Shown: in pieces, positions 33,448-42,574 of the stretch
Layout: each line of letters starts with the position of its first letter
Position numbering within the stretch: position 1 is the first letter of the stretch
NCBI GenBank assembly: GCA_017551625.1
Contig: JAFZLF010000015.1
Span: 1-64,000, forward strand
Direction of reading: 5' to 3'
Origin: Clostridiales bacterium
Lineage (GTDB): Bacteria; Bacillota; Clostridia; Saccharofermentanales; Saccharofermentanaceae
Length of the DNA: 64,000 bases
Notes under the pieces: model-generated
Databases searched by the model: none
The model's input: the letters and a program-made list of their open reading frames with translations, nothing else
Told to the model about the DNA's origin: nothing
Made by a program: the position numbers and the translations under genes

Positions 33448-34827
33448 CTACTCATCTCGAGTGATATTCTTCACCCATTTATACTTGACGTAGTGTATGT
33501 ACACAGCCGGGATCTTGACGAATTCGTCGAGTGTCAGGACGGCCGCGACCGCAACGACCGGGAGCTTCCATACAAACGCAGCCAGAAAGCCGAGAGGTAC
33601 GACCACGCACCAGAGCGTAACGCAGTCGCAGATCATGCCGAACTTCGTGTCCCCGCCCGCGGGGAAAATACCGCCGATGACAGTGGAATTCAGAGAGTTG
33701 CCGATGATGTAGTACGCGCCCATCAGGAGCATCCACTTCAGGTATCCGTGAGCAACGGGCGTCATGTCCGTCGGGATCATCAGCGCGACCGGAGTCAGGG
33801 CCAGGATGATGACGCCACAGCCCACGCCGATCGCGAGGGAGAGCCTCACGAACCTCCCGCCGCACCGCTTCGCTTTCTCCAGTTCCCCGGCGCCGAGCAT
33901 CTTGCCGATGATGATGCCGGCGGCCGTGGCCAGCGCCCAGCAGACACTGGCGATCATGCCCCTGACGATCCCGGCGATCGAGTTTGCCGCCGTCGCATCG
34001 TTGCCGAGGTGCCCCATGATGACCGAGTACATCGTGACACCGCCGCCCCAGCCGAACTGGTTGATCAGGATCGGGATCGAGTACTTCCAGAAGTCTTTGT
34101 GGAGATATTTCTTGGCGATGTTGAAGAGTTTACGCAGCCGCAGCGGCGTGATATCCGTAGTCTTGACCGCGATGTATACCATCACACATCCGATGAATCT
34201 CGACAGCAGCGTCGCCAGCGCCGCACCCTCGATGCCCATTTTCGGCGCCGGTCCGAGACCGAAGATGAAGATGGCATTGAGGAGGATGTTGATGACGACG
34301 CTCGCCGAGGAGATCATCGAGCTTAAGGTCGTTCTCTCACAGATCTTCATGATACACAGATACGGATCACAGTAGCTCATCAGAAAGTACGACAGCGCAA
34401 CGACGCGCAGGTACTTGACCCCGCCTGCGATCAGCTCGGGATCGCTCGTAAAGACGCGCATCAGAAGCTGCGGGCAGATAAAGGCCGCCAATGTAAATGT
34501 CAGACCGGCGATCATCGAGTACCGGAGCGTGATCGCCACGACATCCTCCATCGCCATATAGTCTTTCTTTCCCCAGTACTGTGCGCCGATGACGGTCGCG
34601 CCTGTGATAAACGTGTTGATAAAAAGGTAGAACACGAAGGCCACCTGCCCCGCGAGCGAGACAGCGGACAACGACGACTGGTCGAGAAATCCGAGCATAA
34701 ATGCATCGGACGCCGTGACCAGTGATGCCATGAAGTACTGGAATATGATCGGACCGACGAGAACCATCAGGGCCTTGTAGAAGACCTTGCGGTTGTCGAG
34801 ATCCGGAAAAGTGCTTTCGTTTCTCAT
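33448..34827 (-). CDS. MATE-family efflux transporter
   Basis: A 459-residue membrane protein with twelve predicted helices in two six-helix halves, as usual for MATE antiporters (about 450 residues). Typical segments are LVGPIIFQYFMASLVTASDA, VIGAQYWGKKDYMAMEDVVA and FGWGGGVTMYSVIMGHLGND. It exports cationic compounds in exchange for sodium or protons (family knowledge); the substrate is unknown. It begins 9 bases after the stop of the metallo-beta-lactamase-fold gene, which must carry its promoter. No clear ribosome binding site is visible before this ATG, so translation may depend on coupling or a later start. Confidence 0.92.
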   Translation of the reverse strand: MRNESTFPDLDNRKVFYKALMVLVGPIIFQYFMASLVTASDAFMLGFLDQSSLSAVSLAGQVAFVFYLFINTFITGATVIGAQYWGKKDYMAMEDVVAITLRYSMIAGLTFTLAAFICPQLLMRVFTSDPELIAGGVKYLRVVALSYFLMSYCDPYLCIMKICERTTLSSMISSASVVINILLNAIFIFGLGPAPKMGIEGAALATLLSRFIGCVMVYIAVKTTDITPLRLRKLFNIAKKYLHKDFWKYSIPILINQFGWGGGVTMYSVIMGHLGNDATAANSIAGIVRGMIASVCWALATAAGIIIGKMLGAGELEKAKRCGGRFVRLSLAIGVGCGVIILALTPVALMIPTDMTPVAHGYLKWMLLMGAYYIIGNSLNSTVIGGIFPAGGDTKFGMICDCVTLWCVVVPLGFLAAFVWKLPVVAVAAVLTLDEFVKIPAVYIHYVKYKWVKNITRDE

Positions 34828-34836
34828 GTGTATTTT

Positions 34837-35481
34837 TCAGCCGATCTTAAGGATTACCTCAGTTCCCGGAGCGACTTTCTTCGCTTCCTTTTCAAAAGAA
34901 CTTCCGTCTTTCATCTTTCCGACGGGATCGCCGTAGTGCATCGGGATGACGTACTTTGGTTTCAAGATCGCCGTGAACTCGGCCGCCTCTTTATAATCCA
35001 TCGTGTACGTACCGCCGCAGGGTACCAGCAGCACGTCGCACTTTACTTCTTTTCCTTCGGGGGTGATATCCATATCGCCGCAGATGTAGTAGCGAAGACT
35101 GCCTGCCGTCACCACGAATCCGACCCAGCCGTTCGCCTTCGGATGGAACGGTTTTGCGGGGTTATAGGAGGCGATGACCTCGACCGGGATCCCCAGCACC
35201 TCGAGAGTATCTCCGGGAGCGACGACAACGATCCGCTCGGACGGGATGCCGAGTTTTCCGCGGATCAGCGTCGCGGTGGATGCCGGTGCGACAAAGACCG
35301 TATCGTCCTTCATGATTTTTGCAATATCTTCCGGCGAGAAATGATCGTAGTGATCATGGGTCACGAAGATAATGTCCGCATCGCGGGATTCATCCTTGAT
35401 ACGGAAAGGATCAAAGTACAGTGCTTTTCTATCCTTGATTTTAATACTGCTATGGGCGTTGATCGTGACCTGATCGAGCAT
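34837..35481 (-). CDS. Metallo-beta-lactamase fold hydrolase (UlaG-like)
   Basis: A 214-residue metal-dependent hydrolase. The signature THDHYDHFS (about 40-48) provides zinc ligands; CGDMD (about 137-141) and the late His in VIPMHYGDP (about 187) complete the set. The short form with few insertions resembles UlaG-like and L-ascorbate-6-phosphate lactonase-like proteins, but the substrate cannot be assigned. The start at 35481 is chosen because GAGGG lies 8 bases upstream. First gene of a two-gene operon with the MATE transporter. Divergent from the aquaporin gene. Confidence 0.88.
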   Translation of the reverse strand: MLDQVTINAHSSIKIKDRKALYFDPFRIKDESRDADIIFVTHDHYDHFSPEDIAKIMKDDTVFVAPASTATLIRGKLGIPSERIVVVAPGDTLEVLGIPVEVIASYNPAKPFHPKANGWVGFVVTAGSLRYYICGDMDITPEGKEVKCDVLLVPCGGTYTMDYKEAAEFTAILKPKYVIPMHYGDPVGKMKDGSSFEKEAKKVAPGTEVILKIG

Positions 35482-35518
35482 TTCTTTTTCCCTCACTTTG
35501 AAATAATCTTACATTTTG

Positions 35519-35562
35519 ATTATAACATGTCATTGTGCCTGCGAACGTGATAAACTTATACC
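35519..35562. promoter_or_regulatory. Overlapping divergent promoters
   Basis: Minus strand, for the hydrolase-MATE operon: TGTTATAAT extended -10 (TATAAT at 35519-35524). Plus strand, for the aquaporin: TTGTGC (35533-35538), 18-base spacer, TATACC (35557-35562). The two face away from each other within about 45 bases, so polymerases could interfere. Confidence 0.5.
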
Positions 35563-35598
35563 ATAGGTAAATAGATTATTTTGATAGGAGGTTGTAAT

Positions 35599-36318
35599 AT
35601 GGAATCTTTAAAAAAGTACATCGCTGAGATCATCGGTACTTTTGTACTGGTTTTCTTCGGCTGCGGCACAGCATGTGTGGTCGGATGCGAATACAAACTG
35701 GGTGGCGGATATATCCTGACCGCTCTGGCTTTCGGTCTGGTCATCGTGGCTATGGCGTACTCGGTCGGAAACATTTCCGGCTGCCACATCAACCCGGCCG
35801 TTTCTCTGGCTATGTTCATCAACGGCAAGCTCGACCTGAAGGATATGGTCCTGTATATGTGCTCGCAGGTGATCGGCGCAACTGCCGGCGCTTTCGCGCT
35901 CTTTGCATTTCTCGGTAAGGACTGCGGTTTCGGCGCGAACGGTCTCTATGACGAGAGTGTCGTAAAGTCCCTCGGTATTGAAGTGATCCTGACATTCGTT
36001 TTCATCTTTGCGATCCTGGGTGTCACCTCAAAAATCGAGAACGGCGCCATTGCCGGTCTGGTCATCGGTCTTACCCTGACACTGGTCCACATCCTCGGCA
36101 TTGCCTTCACAGGTACATCCGTTAACCCCGCAAGAAGCATCGGACCTGCGATTTTCGCCGGTGGCGACGCCCTCGAGAATGTATGGGTATTCATCGTCGG
36201 ACCGCTCTTCGGTGGCGCACTGGCTGCATTCATCTACCGTTTCCTTGATCCTGCTTCTGCTAAGGCAGCTGAGCCCGAGAAGAAAGTCGAAGAGAAGAAG
36301 GCCGAAGAAGCCAAGTAA
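35599..36318 (+). CDS. MIP-family channel (aquaporin type)
   Basis: A 239-residue channel with six helices and both half-helix motifs: GCHINPAVSLAMF (NPA near 64) and GTSVNPARSIGPAIF (NPA near 175). The lack of the extra residues of GlpF around the second motif points to an AqpZ-like water channel rather than a glycerol facilitator; this is an inference. A charged Glu/Lys/Ala tail of about 20 residues ends the protein. The start at 35599 is chosen because AGGAGG lies 7 bases upstream. No glycerol genes are adjacent. Confidence 0.92.
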   Translation: MESLKKYIAEIIGTFVLVFFGCGTACVVGCEYKLGGGYILTALAFGLVIVAMAYSVGNISGCHINPAVSLAMFINGKLDLKDMVLYMCSQVIGATAGAFALFAFLGKDCGFGANGLYDESVVKSLGIEVILTFVFIFAILGVTSKIENGAIAGLVIGLTLTLVHILGIAFTGTSVNPARSIGPAIFAGGDALENVWVFIVGPLFGGALAAFIYRFLDPASAKAAEPEKKVEEKKAEEAK

Positions 36319-36370
36319 GTCTCTCTTCTCTCTGCGCAAGAGAACGGGAACTTATTTCTCAACAACCTAA

Positions 36371-36425
36371 AAAACAACCGCCCCGTGTTTACCATGCTTC
36401 ACAAGCGCATGGACCGCGGGGCGGT
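36371..36425 (-). terminator. Composite terminator between aquaporin and GGDEF-EAL genes
   Basis: Outer stem ACCGCCCCG / CGGGGCGGT (36377-36385 with 36417-36425), internal loops, and an inner stem CCATGC / GCATGG (36392-36397 with 36407-36412). On the minus strand the outer stem is followed by TGTTTTTT, so it ends the EAL gene transcript; it may also stop the aquaporin transcript. Confidence 0.82.
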
Positions 36426-36434
36426 TTCTCTATC

Positions 36435-38453
36435 CTATTCGTCAGACACCGTGATCACATTGTCGATCCCAGGTTTTCTCGGAGCCTGGGAATTCGTTCT
36501 CTGTACAAACGCCAGCGCGGTCTTCCCGTCCATGGGACGCGCGTAGTAGAAGCCCTGGACCATATCCGGCCGGCATCCTTCGATCCACGCCGCCGAGGCC
36601 GCTGTCTCGGCTCCGACCACCACTGACCGGATCTCCATCTTCCGCAGAAGGTCGATCATGTTCTCGAAGAGTATGCGGGCTTTCGGCGATGCCTCCGCTT
36701 CCTCGACCACACTTCTGTCGAGTTTCAGTACCGAGATCGGCAGCATCGCCAGCTGCGCCAGATCGCCGGCGCTTAGCGGAACGCCATCCATCGCAAAACC
36801 GACTCCCATCGCCGAGAGAAAACTCATATTCTGCAGCATCAATACCATCGTGGTCTTCACGGCTGCATCCGGGATCTCGAGCATGATCTTCTTATATGGG
36901 ACGCCATATTCTTTCAATATCGAGCAGAGTTTCCCCGGAAAAGCCTCACTGATGAAGTCTGTCACAGAAACATTGATGCTGACATAATCCAGTTCCACAT
37001 CCCGGGCATCACGGATCCATTCGCAGGTCTTCCGAAGTACGAATTCATCTACCTTTGCACCCAGTCCGCGCTTCTCGGCGATCGGGATAAAATCCGATGG
37101 CGGCACATCTCCCCATTCTTCCGAGTCGAAGCGTACCAGAGCCTCTGCCTGTGTGAAACGGCCTGTCGCCAGAGACAGCACAGGCTGGAAGCGTATATCC
37201 AGCGCTCCCTTATCCAGTGCCCGCTCCAGGGAGGCCTCCATGCGGATATGCATCTCGACCCGTTCGAGTTCTCTTTCGCTGAGCGTCACGGTATCCCCCT
37301 TCGGGACAGAAGGGAGCATGATCTCCACGACCTTATAGAGTTCTTCGCCGGATCCCAGCGCACTGACATCCTTCATCTCAGCAGAAGTAAGTGTGAGATT
37401 CAGTTCCAGTCCACGGATCATCCACGGCTCGTCGAAGCGCTTCTGCAGATACGCCAGGAGCTTCTCATGTGTCTTCTCCTCGGTACTGACCACGGCGAAC
37501 TGGTTACTCATGAGACGGAACGCCCATGCAGGGGGAAGGTCTCTCTGGAGTTTCCGGGCATCCGCCGCGCCGCCATGTCTCTCCTTAAGGTCCGGGGAAA
37601 ACGTCGACAGAAACTCCGCCACACTCCGCAGCGTCAAACTGCCGATCGTGTATCCGAAGATCGAGTTGATCCTCCTGATATTCTCGACCTTCATGACGAT
37701 AACATAGTAACGTGTCTCGCGGGCGATCAGTTCGTCGATATAGTTCATCATCGCATCGAGATTCAAAAGCCCCGTCAGATGATCGGTCATGGATTTCTCA
37801 TCCGGCAGGGACAGGAAGGCTACGAGCATCGCGGAGGCCACCGCCACGGACGAGACGTTCGCACCGGGGCGGAAATACTCGATCACCGCATCCGTGCTCG
37901 CCAGTACCACATAGGCCGCCACCGTCAGGAAACGGCCGCAGTCGAACATGTTCCGCCGCAGGATGGCGCAGACCATGCAGGCCAGTACAGCAAGAGCACT
38001 GACAAGATGGATCCCGGAGAAGAGATTGCCTCGATAGAATATGCCGTTGTCCGCATGGAAGAACTGTCCCGAGATCGGACTGGTAAGTATGACCAGCGCA
38101 CAGAAACCGGCCGGGATCATCATGATCGCGATCGCCCATATATTCCGCTTCTTAAGATCCTGCGTGATCGAGATCGTATGCAGGATCATCAGAACCGGGA
38201 AGGCGATGCGCAGGAGAAAAAAGATCGTCAGGACCATGTATCCCAGAACCAGCGGGACACTCTCCGAGTGTCGCGTCAGCATGGTGGCAAAGACCTCAAA
38301 CACCGCATAGGTGCAGGACAGCAGGATGGCCACAGTGAACATGCGGTTACGGATCACGGGAAGCTGGCGTTTGCTGAAAAAATGAAGAAGGATCACCAGC
38401 AGGAACAGAAGCGCGCAGATCGGATAGGCATACGAAAAAGTCATTGCGTTCAT
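36435..38453 (-). CDS. Membrane protein with degenerate GGDEF and degenerate EAL domains
   Basis: A 672-residue protein. Seven membrane helices (about 5-215) form a sensor-like module. A GGDEF-like domain follows (about 222-380): the fold is recognisable (VENIRRINSIFGYTIGSLTL) but the active loop reads MSNQF instead of GGDEF. The EAL domain (about 420-650) keeps EAL in QAEALVRF, Asn in YVSINVSV and Lys-x-Asp in LKLDRS. It has lost the double Asp (AMDGVPLS for DDFGTG), the EITES motif (EIPDAAV) and the Glu of AEGVE (VVGAE). Both activities are probably dead, so it may bind c-di-GMP as a receptor or act as a scaffold. GGAGG precedes the ATG. Monocistronic. Confidence 0.85.
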   Translation of the reverse strand: MNAMTFSYAYPICALLFLLVILLHFFSKRQLPVIRNRMFTVAILLSCTYAVFEVFATMLTRHSESVPLVLGYMVLTIFFLLRIAFPVLMILHTISITQDLKKRNIWAIAIMMIPAGFCALVILTSPISGQFFHADNGIFYRGNLFSGIHLVSALAVLACMVCAILRRNMFDCGRFLTVAAYVVLASTDAVIEYFRPGANVSSVAVASAMLVAFLSLPDEKSMTDHLTGLLNLDAMMNYIDELIARETRYYVIVMKVENIRRINSIFGYTIGSLTLRSVAEFLSTFSPDLKERHGGAADARKLQRDLPPAWAFRLMSNQFAVVSTEEKTHEKLLAYLQKRFDEPWMIRGLELNLTLTSAEMKDVSALGSGEELYKVVEIMLPSVPKGDTVTLSERELERVEMHIRMEASLERALDKGALDIRFQPVLSLATGRFTQAEALVRFDSEEWGDVPPSDFIPIAEKRGLGAKVDEFVLRKTCEWIRDARDVELDYVSINVSVTDFISEAFPGKLCSILKEYGVPYKKIMLEIPDAAVKTTMVLMLQNMSFLSAMGVGFAMDGVPLSAGDLAQLAMLPISVLKLDRSVVEEAEASPKARILFENMIDLLRKMEIRSVVVGAETAASAAWIEGCRPDMVQGFYYARPMDGKTALAFVQRTNSQAPRKPGIDNVITVSDE

Positions 38454-38669
38454 GTCCTGTTCCTCCTTCTTTTTGTTGCTTATATTGTAGCACAGGACGC
38501 CCCTCCGTGGGAGTCGAGACAGCAGCGGCGCGAGCAGGCGAAAAATGGTACAATAGTGCTGATGTCTCCCCGGTTAAGCGATACACGGAACAGACTAGCA
38601 GTTCCGCGACGCGCAGCAGACATCGATAATCCGGGACGACAGTGCTCTTAACGAAACGGAGGCAAGGAT

Positions 38670-39773
38670 TTGGCAACGATACTGAACTATGTCGAGAAGG
38701 AGCGACGTACCTTTGACGTCTTCCCTTTTAATCCCATTGATGCACTGGTATTCGCCGAGGCGACATACTTCCAGTGGGAGTATCTCCTGCACAACATCTG
38801 GACGCGTGAGTGGCCGTACCAGATCTCCGATTCCATGCTTTTTTCCGAGATGCCGAAGGCCTCCGAGATGCCTCTGTTCGGGCAATATGCCGCAGACACG
38901 CCCAACAACCTGAAGATGATCGATATCCTTCGCGAGAGCCCTCGCTATAAGAACGTATCGGTTTCCCATCTCTGTGCGCGAACCGATAACAAAGAGGAGA
39001 TCCAGTTCGCTGCGATCTGTTTTCACATCCCCGGCGACCTCTGTTTCATCGGATACCGGGGCACCGACGGCACCCTCGTCGGCTGGAAAGAAGATTTTCA
39101 GCTATCCTATCAGTACCCTGTTCCGGCGCAAGAAGAAGCCGCCCGCTACCTGAATTACCTGTCGCGTGAACTCGATCCGAAGATCGGTCTTGTCATCGGA
39201 GGTCACTCCAAGGGCGGCAACCTCTCGATCTACGCAGCGACATCGTGTGCCGATGTGATCAAGAACCGGATCCGGAACATCTATTCCTTTGATGGTCCCG
39301 GATTTGCTTTTAAACTACATGAGACGGAACAATATAAGAAGATCAGTGAACACGTCAACCACCTTGTTCCCTCTTCCTCCTTTGTGGGCATGCTCCTCGA
39401 GAGTGCTCCGGGGACACGCTTCATCGAGAATCGGGCTCTCTGGCTCATGCAGCATAGTCCTTTTACCTGGGAAGTCGGGACAGATGATTTCTCCTACGCT
39501 CCCGGCTGGGACAGAAACGCCCAGGTCCGCATCGGCGCGGTCCACAGCTGGCTCAAAGACCAGTCCTATGAGGATCGCGAGAGTTTCACGGAGATGCTCT
39601 GGCATATCGCGACATCTTCCGGCGCGAGCAACATCTTCCGTCCGGACAGCAGCTGGTCCGTAAAAATGTCACACATCATCGACGCCACCCGTGCCGTGGA
39701 CAGCAAATCCCGAGCACGCATCATCGAGACGCTCCGGCTCCTCGTCCTGTTTTCATTCCAGCAGAAGAAGTAA
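38670..39773 (+). CDS. Mbeg1-like (DUF2974) alpha/beta hydrolase
   Basis: A 367-residue soluble protein of the DUF2974 lipase-like family. FIGYRGTDGTLVGWKEDFQL (about 130-149) is the oxyanion-hole region, IGGHSKGGNLSIYAA (Ser near 175) the nucleophile elbow, and YSFDGPGF the region after the next strand. The late HSWLKD segment near 290 could supply the His. Substrate unknown; these proteins look like lipases without export signals. The start is TTG at 38670 with GGAGG 7 bases upstream. It is divergent from the GGDEF-EAL gene across 216 bases, in which TACAAT words are present on both strands but no clear -35. Confidence 0.8.
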   Translation: MATILNYVEKERRTFDVFPFNPIDALVFAEATYFQWEYLLHNIWTREWPYQISDSMLFSEMPKASEMPLFGQYAADTPNNLKMIDILRESPRYKNVSVSHLCARTDNKEEIQFAAICFHIPGDLCFIGYRGTDGTLVGWKEDFQLSYQYPVPAQEEAARYLNYLSRELDPKIGLVIGGHSKGGNLSIYAATSCADVIKNRIRNIYSFDGPGFAFKLHETEQYKKISEHVNHLVPSSSFVGMLLESAPGTRFIENRALWLMQHSPFTWEVGTDDFSYAPGWDRNAQVRIGAVHSWLKDQSYEDRESFTEMLWHIATSSGASNIFRPDSSWSVKMSHIIDATRAVDSKSRARIIETLRLLVLFSFQQKK

Positions 39774-39781
39774 TCTTTCCG

Positions 39782-39822
39782 AAAAAAAGAACTGCCCTTC
39801 GGCCATCGCCTCCGGGCAGTTC
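39782..39822 (-). terminator. Terminator of the flotillin operon
   Basis: GAACTGCCC / GGGCAGTTC (39789-39797 with 39814-39822) and seven T on the minus strand at 39782-39788. It lies 30 bases after the flotillin stop and also borders the convergent hydrolase gene. Confidence 0.9.
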
Positions 39823-39851
39823 CCTGTACTTTACTGATTCGTGTTATCCGA

Positions 39852-41456
39852 TTACTTCGACCAGCTCGGCTTTCCTGCCGGAGCGGACGGATCTTCCGTA
39901 TCTGCCGGCGCTTCCGGCTCGGCCTTCGGGTCTTCCGCCTTAACGACCGGCTCGGTCTTCGGCGCCTCGACAGCTTTCACTTCCTTCGCGCCGGCCGCGA
40001 CAGTCTCGGCTTCGTTTGCCGATACCACTTCGCCGTCAGCGTTCTCCGGCTTATCCATCTTCTTACCGAGGAACTCCGGCAGGTTCATGCCGGCCATCTC
40101 GAAGATCTCGTTCATCGGCGGGACACTCTTCATGAGACCCGAGATGAAGTTCGCCGTGGAGCTCTTGCCGTCGGCGCCTGCGCCGCCGTTGCCGCTGTCC
40201 CAAACAGTTACCTTGTCGATCTTCAGGTCGCGGATCGCTTCTACCTGGATCTTCATGAGGTCTTCCATCTTATCGGCGAGCATGAGCATCATCGCGTTCT
40301 TGGCATCTCCGCCGGCAGCCGCTACGATCTTCTCAAAACCTGCAGCCTGCTTACTGAGGATCTCCTGCATACCACGAGCCTGCGCTTCCATCTTCGCGTA
40401 GATAGCGTCCGCTTCACCGGCTGCCTGTCTTCTGATCTTCTCCGCTTCAGCTTCTGCAGCGAGCTCGATCTCTCTCTTATTGATCTCCGCCTTAACGATA
40501 ACGTCAGCTTCGAGAGTTGCCTTTTCACGAGCGGAACGGGAAAGCTCAGCTTCTTTTTCAGCAGCGTACGCTTCTTCGAGCGCCTTAGCCGCCTGAACCT
40601 TCTCAGCTGCGATCGCGAGTCTCATCGCCTCAGCAGCCTTCTCACGGCGTACAGCCTCGGAATTAGCCACTTCGATCTTCGCGGCGTTCTCACCCTGGAT
40701 CGCGGCCGAGTTCGCAGATGCGACCTGGATTCTCTGATCTTTCTGGGCCAGAGCCTCACCGATAGAACCGTCTCTTTCCTTCTCAGCGACGTTCTTCTTC
40801 GCGTCGTTGATCGCCTTAGCGGCAGCCTCTTTACCAAGAGCGCTGATGTAGCCGGACTCATCGGAAATATCCGTTACGTTAACGTTGATCAGACGAAGAC
40901 CGATCTTCTTCAGTTCTGTCTCCACGTTTCTGGAGACCTGCTCGAGGAACTTATCACGGTCGGTGTTGATCTCTTCGATGTCCATCGTCGCGATGACCAG
41001 ACGGAGCTGACCGAAGATGATATCCTTCGCGAGCTCCTGGATCTCGGAGAGCTTCAGTCCGAGCAGACGCTCAGCGGCGTTCTGCATGACGCCCTGTTCT
41101 GTGGAGATACCGACGGTAAAGATAGACGGTACGTCGATACGGATGTTCTGACGGGACAGTGCCGAACGAAGATCAACTGCGATCGAGATCGGTGTCAGGT
41201 CGAGATATTGATATGACTGAATGACCGGCCAAACAAACGCTGCACCACCATGGATACATTTCGATGAACGGGCGGACCCATCCGCATTCTTGCCGACTTT
41301 ACCATAGATGACCATGATGCGGTCAGACGGGCATTTTCTGTACCTCGACAAGAAAATCAAAAACAGTGTGAACACCAACAATGCGATGACTACCAGAAGG
41401 CAAATCACTTCGAACGGCAGCGCCGCCAGTTGCATTTTCATTAATCTCATTGGCAT
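39852..41456 (-). CDS. Flotillin-like SPFH/band 7 protein
   Basis: A 534-residue membrane scaffold protein. One N-terminal membrane helix (about 15-38; VICLLVVIALLVFTLFLIFL), an SPFH domain (about 50-235; SRQNIRIDVPSIFTVGISTE), then a long coiled coil with Ala/Glu repeats (AEAEAEKIRRQAAGEADAIY) and a C-terminal Pro/Glu/Ala-rich tail of about 75 residues. Flotillins oligomerise in ordered membrane microdomains. The start at 41456 is chosen because GGAGG lies 8 bases upstream; a TTG two codons earlier is less likely. It is 23 bases downstream of the NfeD gene, its usual partner. Confidence 0.93.
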   Translation of the reverse strand: MPMRLMKMQLAALPFEVICLLVVIALLVFTLFLIFLSRYRKCPSDRIMVIYGKVGKNADGSARSSKCIHGGAAFVWPVIQSYQYLDLTPISIAVDLRSALSRQNIRIDVPSIFTVGISTEQGVMQNAAERLLGLKLSEIQELAKDIIFGQLRLVIATMDIEEINTDRDKFLEQVSRNVETELKKIGLRLINVNVTDISDESGYISALGKEAAAKAINDAKKNVAEKERDGSIGEALAQKDQRIQVASANSAAIQGENAAKIEVANSEAVRREKAAEAMRLAIAAEKVQAAKALEEAYAAEKEAELSRSAREKATLEADVIVKAEINKREIELAAEAEAEKIRRQAAGEADAIYAKMEAQARGMQEILSKQAAGFEKIVAAAGGDAKNAMMLMLADKMEDLMKIQVEAIRDLKIDKVTVWDSGNGGAGADGKSSTANFISGLMKSVPPMNEIFEMAGMNLPEFLGKKMDKPENADGEVVSANEAETVAAGAKEVKAVEAPKTEPVVKAEDPKAEPEAPADTEDPSAPAGKPSWSK

Positions 41457-41479
41457 TTTCAAATCCTCCTACTTCTTGT

Positions 41480-42559
41480 TTAGTTATGTTTGGTCACAAT
41501 CAGTGTTGTACCCTTTGTAATACCGATCACCGTAACCTGTGTTCCGGTGCCGAGTTTCTCTTCGTCGTCCGTGACCGCCTCAAATTCCGTAAGCTGGTCC
41601 TGGACCTTTACCATGACTTTGCCCGGTGTCTCGCGCTTGCCGGGGATCGGGATGTATACTTCACCATCCATGCCGAGTGCATTTCTGATATTCATCGTTC
41701 CATCTGATTGTATCTTGAGCATGCCCCACATGGCAAGAGCCATGAGGAACATTCCGACGAAGCCGCAGGTGAATGCCAGGATCGCCGCGCCCCAGACCGG
41801 GAGCCCCGCCTTCGTGAAGATCAGGCCCGTCCAGCCGTAGAGGCAGAAGAATGCGATGATGCTCTGCATCGAGAACAGACGGAAACCGGAGCCGTGGACC
41901 TTGTCCGCGCGGTCGACGTAGGTCCTGCCATCCGGCAGATCCTGATCCGGGATCCCTACGTCCGGACCAGGATGTACGACCTCGTGCGGCACTGCCTCCG
42001 CCAGATAGATATCGCCTGTATGCACATCGACGACCACACCGCCCTGCACCTCGGCAAATTCGTGTGCGATGCTTCCGACGTGTGTATGACCCGCATCCAT
42101 GTCGTGATCGTAGCTGAAAGAACCGTCCGCTTCGCCGTGCGCCGGGAAGTCAGCATGTCCGTCCGTTCCAAGATCGCCATGTACGCCTGCATCATGTCCG
42201 GCATCGCCGGAAAAACCTACGTCGCCATGACCGAAGCTGTGGCCGAAATCTCCATGTACATGGCCTCCGATATCGTGACCGAAGTCCGCGCCGTGACCGC
42301 CGAGATCATGCCCGACATGTCCGAAATCGTGACCGCCGATATCGCCATCGTGTCCGACATCCATGTCGTGGCCGTGGCCGAAATCGTGATCGTGTCCTCC
42401 GAAATCATGTCCGTGAAGATCACCGGCCGCATGTGACGCGGCGCCGATCAGCAGAAGAATAAACTGGAAGATCAGAAGTACGGTGAAGACGATCGCGATG
42501 CACGCGAAGATCTGCTCCGGCAGATTCATGGCTTCAAACCAATCCATTAGAAATCCCAT
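41480..42559 (-). CDS. NfeD-like membrane protein with a large His/Asp/Gly-rich insertion
   Basis: A 359-residue protein. An N-terminal helix (about 17-41) is followed by residues 47-160, where about 23 of 114 residues are His, in GHD/GHG-type repeats (for example GHDFGGHDHDFGHGHD). Two more helices (about 230-285; IIAFFCLYGWTGLIF and TCGFVGMFLMALAMWGML) lead to a C-terminal NfeD OB-fold (about 295-355; GMDGEVYIPIPGKRETPGKV). NfeD proteins partner flotillins in membrane domains. Ordinary short NfeD proteins are about 150-180 residues, so the His-rich block is the main addition; it looks like a metal-binding loop (inference). AAAGGAG precedes the ATG. Middle gene of the DUF1836-NfeD-flotillin operon. 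Confidence 0.88.
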   Translation of the reverse strand: MGFLMDWFEAMNLPEQIFACIAIVFTVLLIFQFILLLIGAASHAAGDLHGHDFGGHDHDFGHGHDMDVGHDGDIGGHDFGHVGHDLGGHGADFGHDIGGHVHGDFGHSFGHGDVGFSGDAGHDAGVHGDLGTDGHADFPAHGEADGSFSYDHDMDAGHTHVGSIAHEFAEVQGGVVVDVHTGDIYLAEAVPHEVVHPGPDVGIPDQDLPDGRTYVDRADKVHGSGFRLFSMQSIIAFFCLYGWTGLIFTKAGLPVWGAAILAFTCGFVGMFLMALAMWGMLKIQSDGTMNIRNALGMDGEVYIPIPGKRETPGKVMVKVQDQLTEFEAVTDDEEKLGTGTQVTVIGITKGTTLIVTKHN

Positions 42560-42574
42560 CTTGTTTCTCCTTTC

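Noticed and set aside
41708..42436. 242-residue frame on the plus strand with regular MSEI-type repeats
   Set aside because: It mirrors the His-rich GHD repeats of the NfeD gene and has no start signal.
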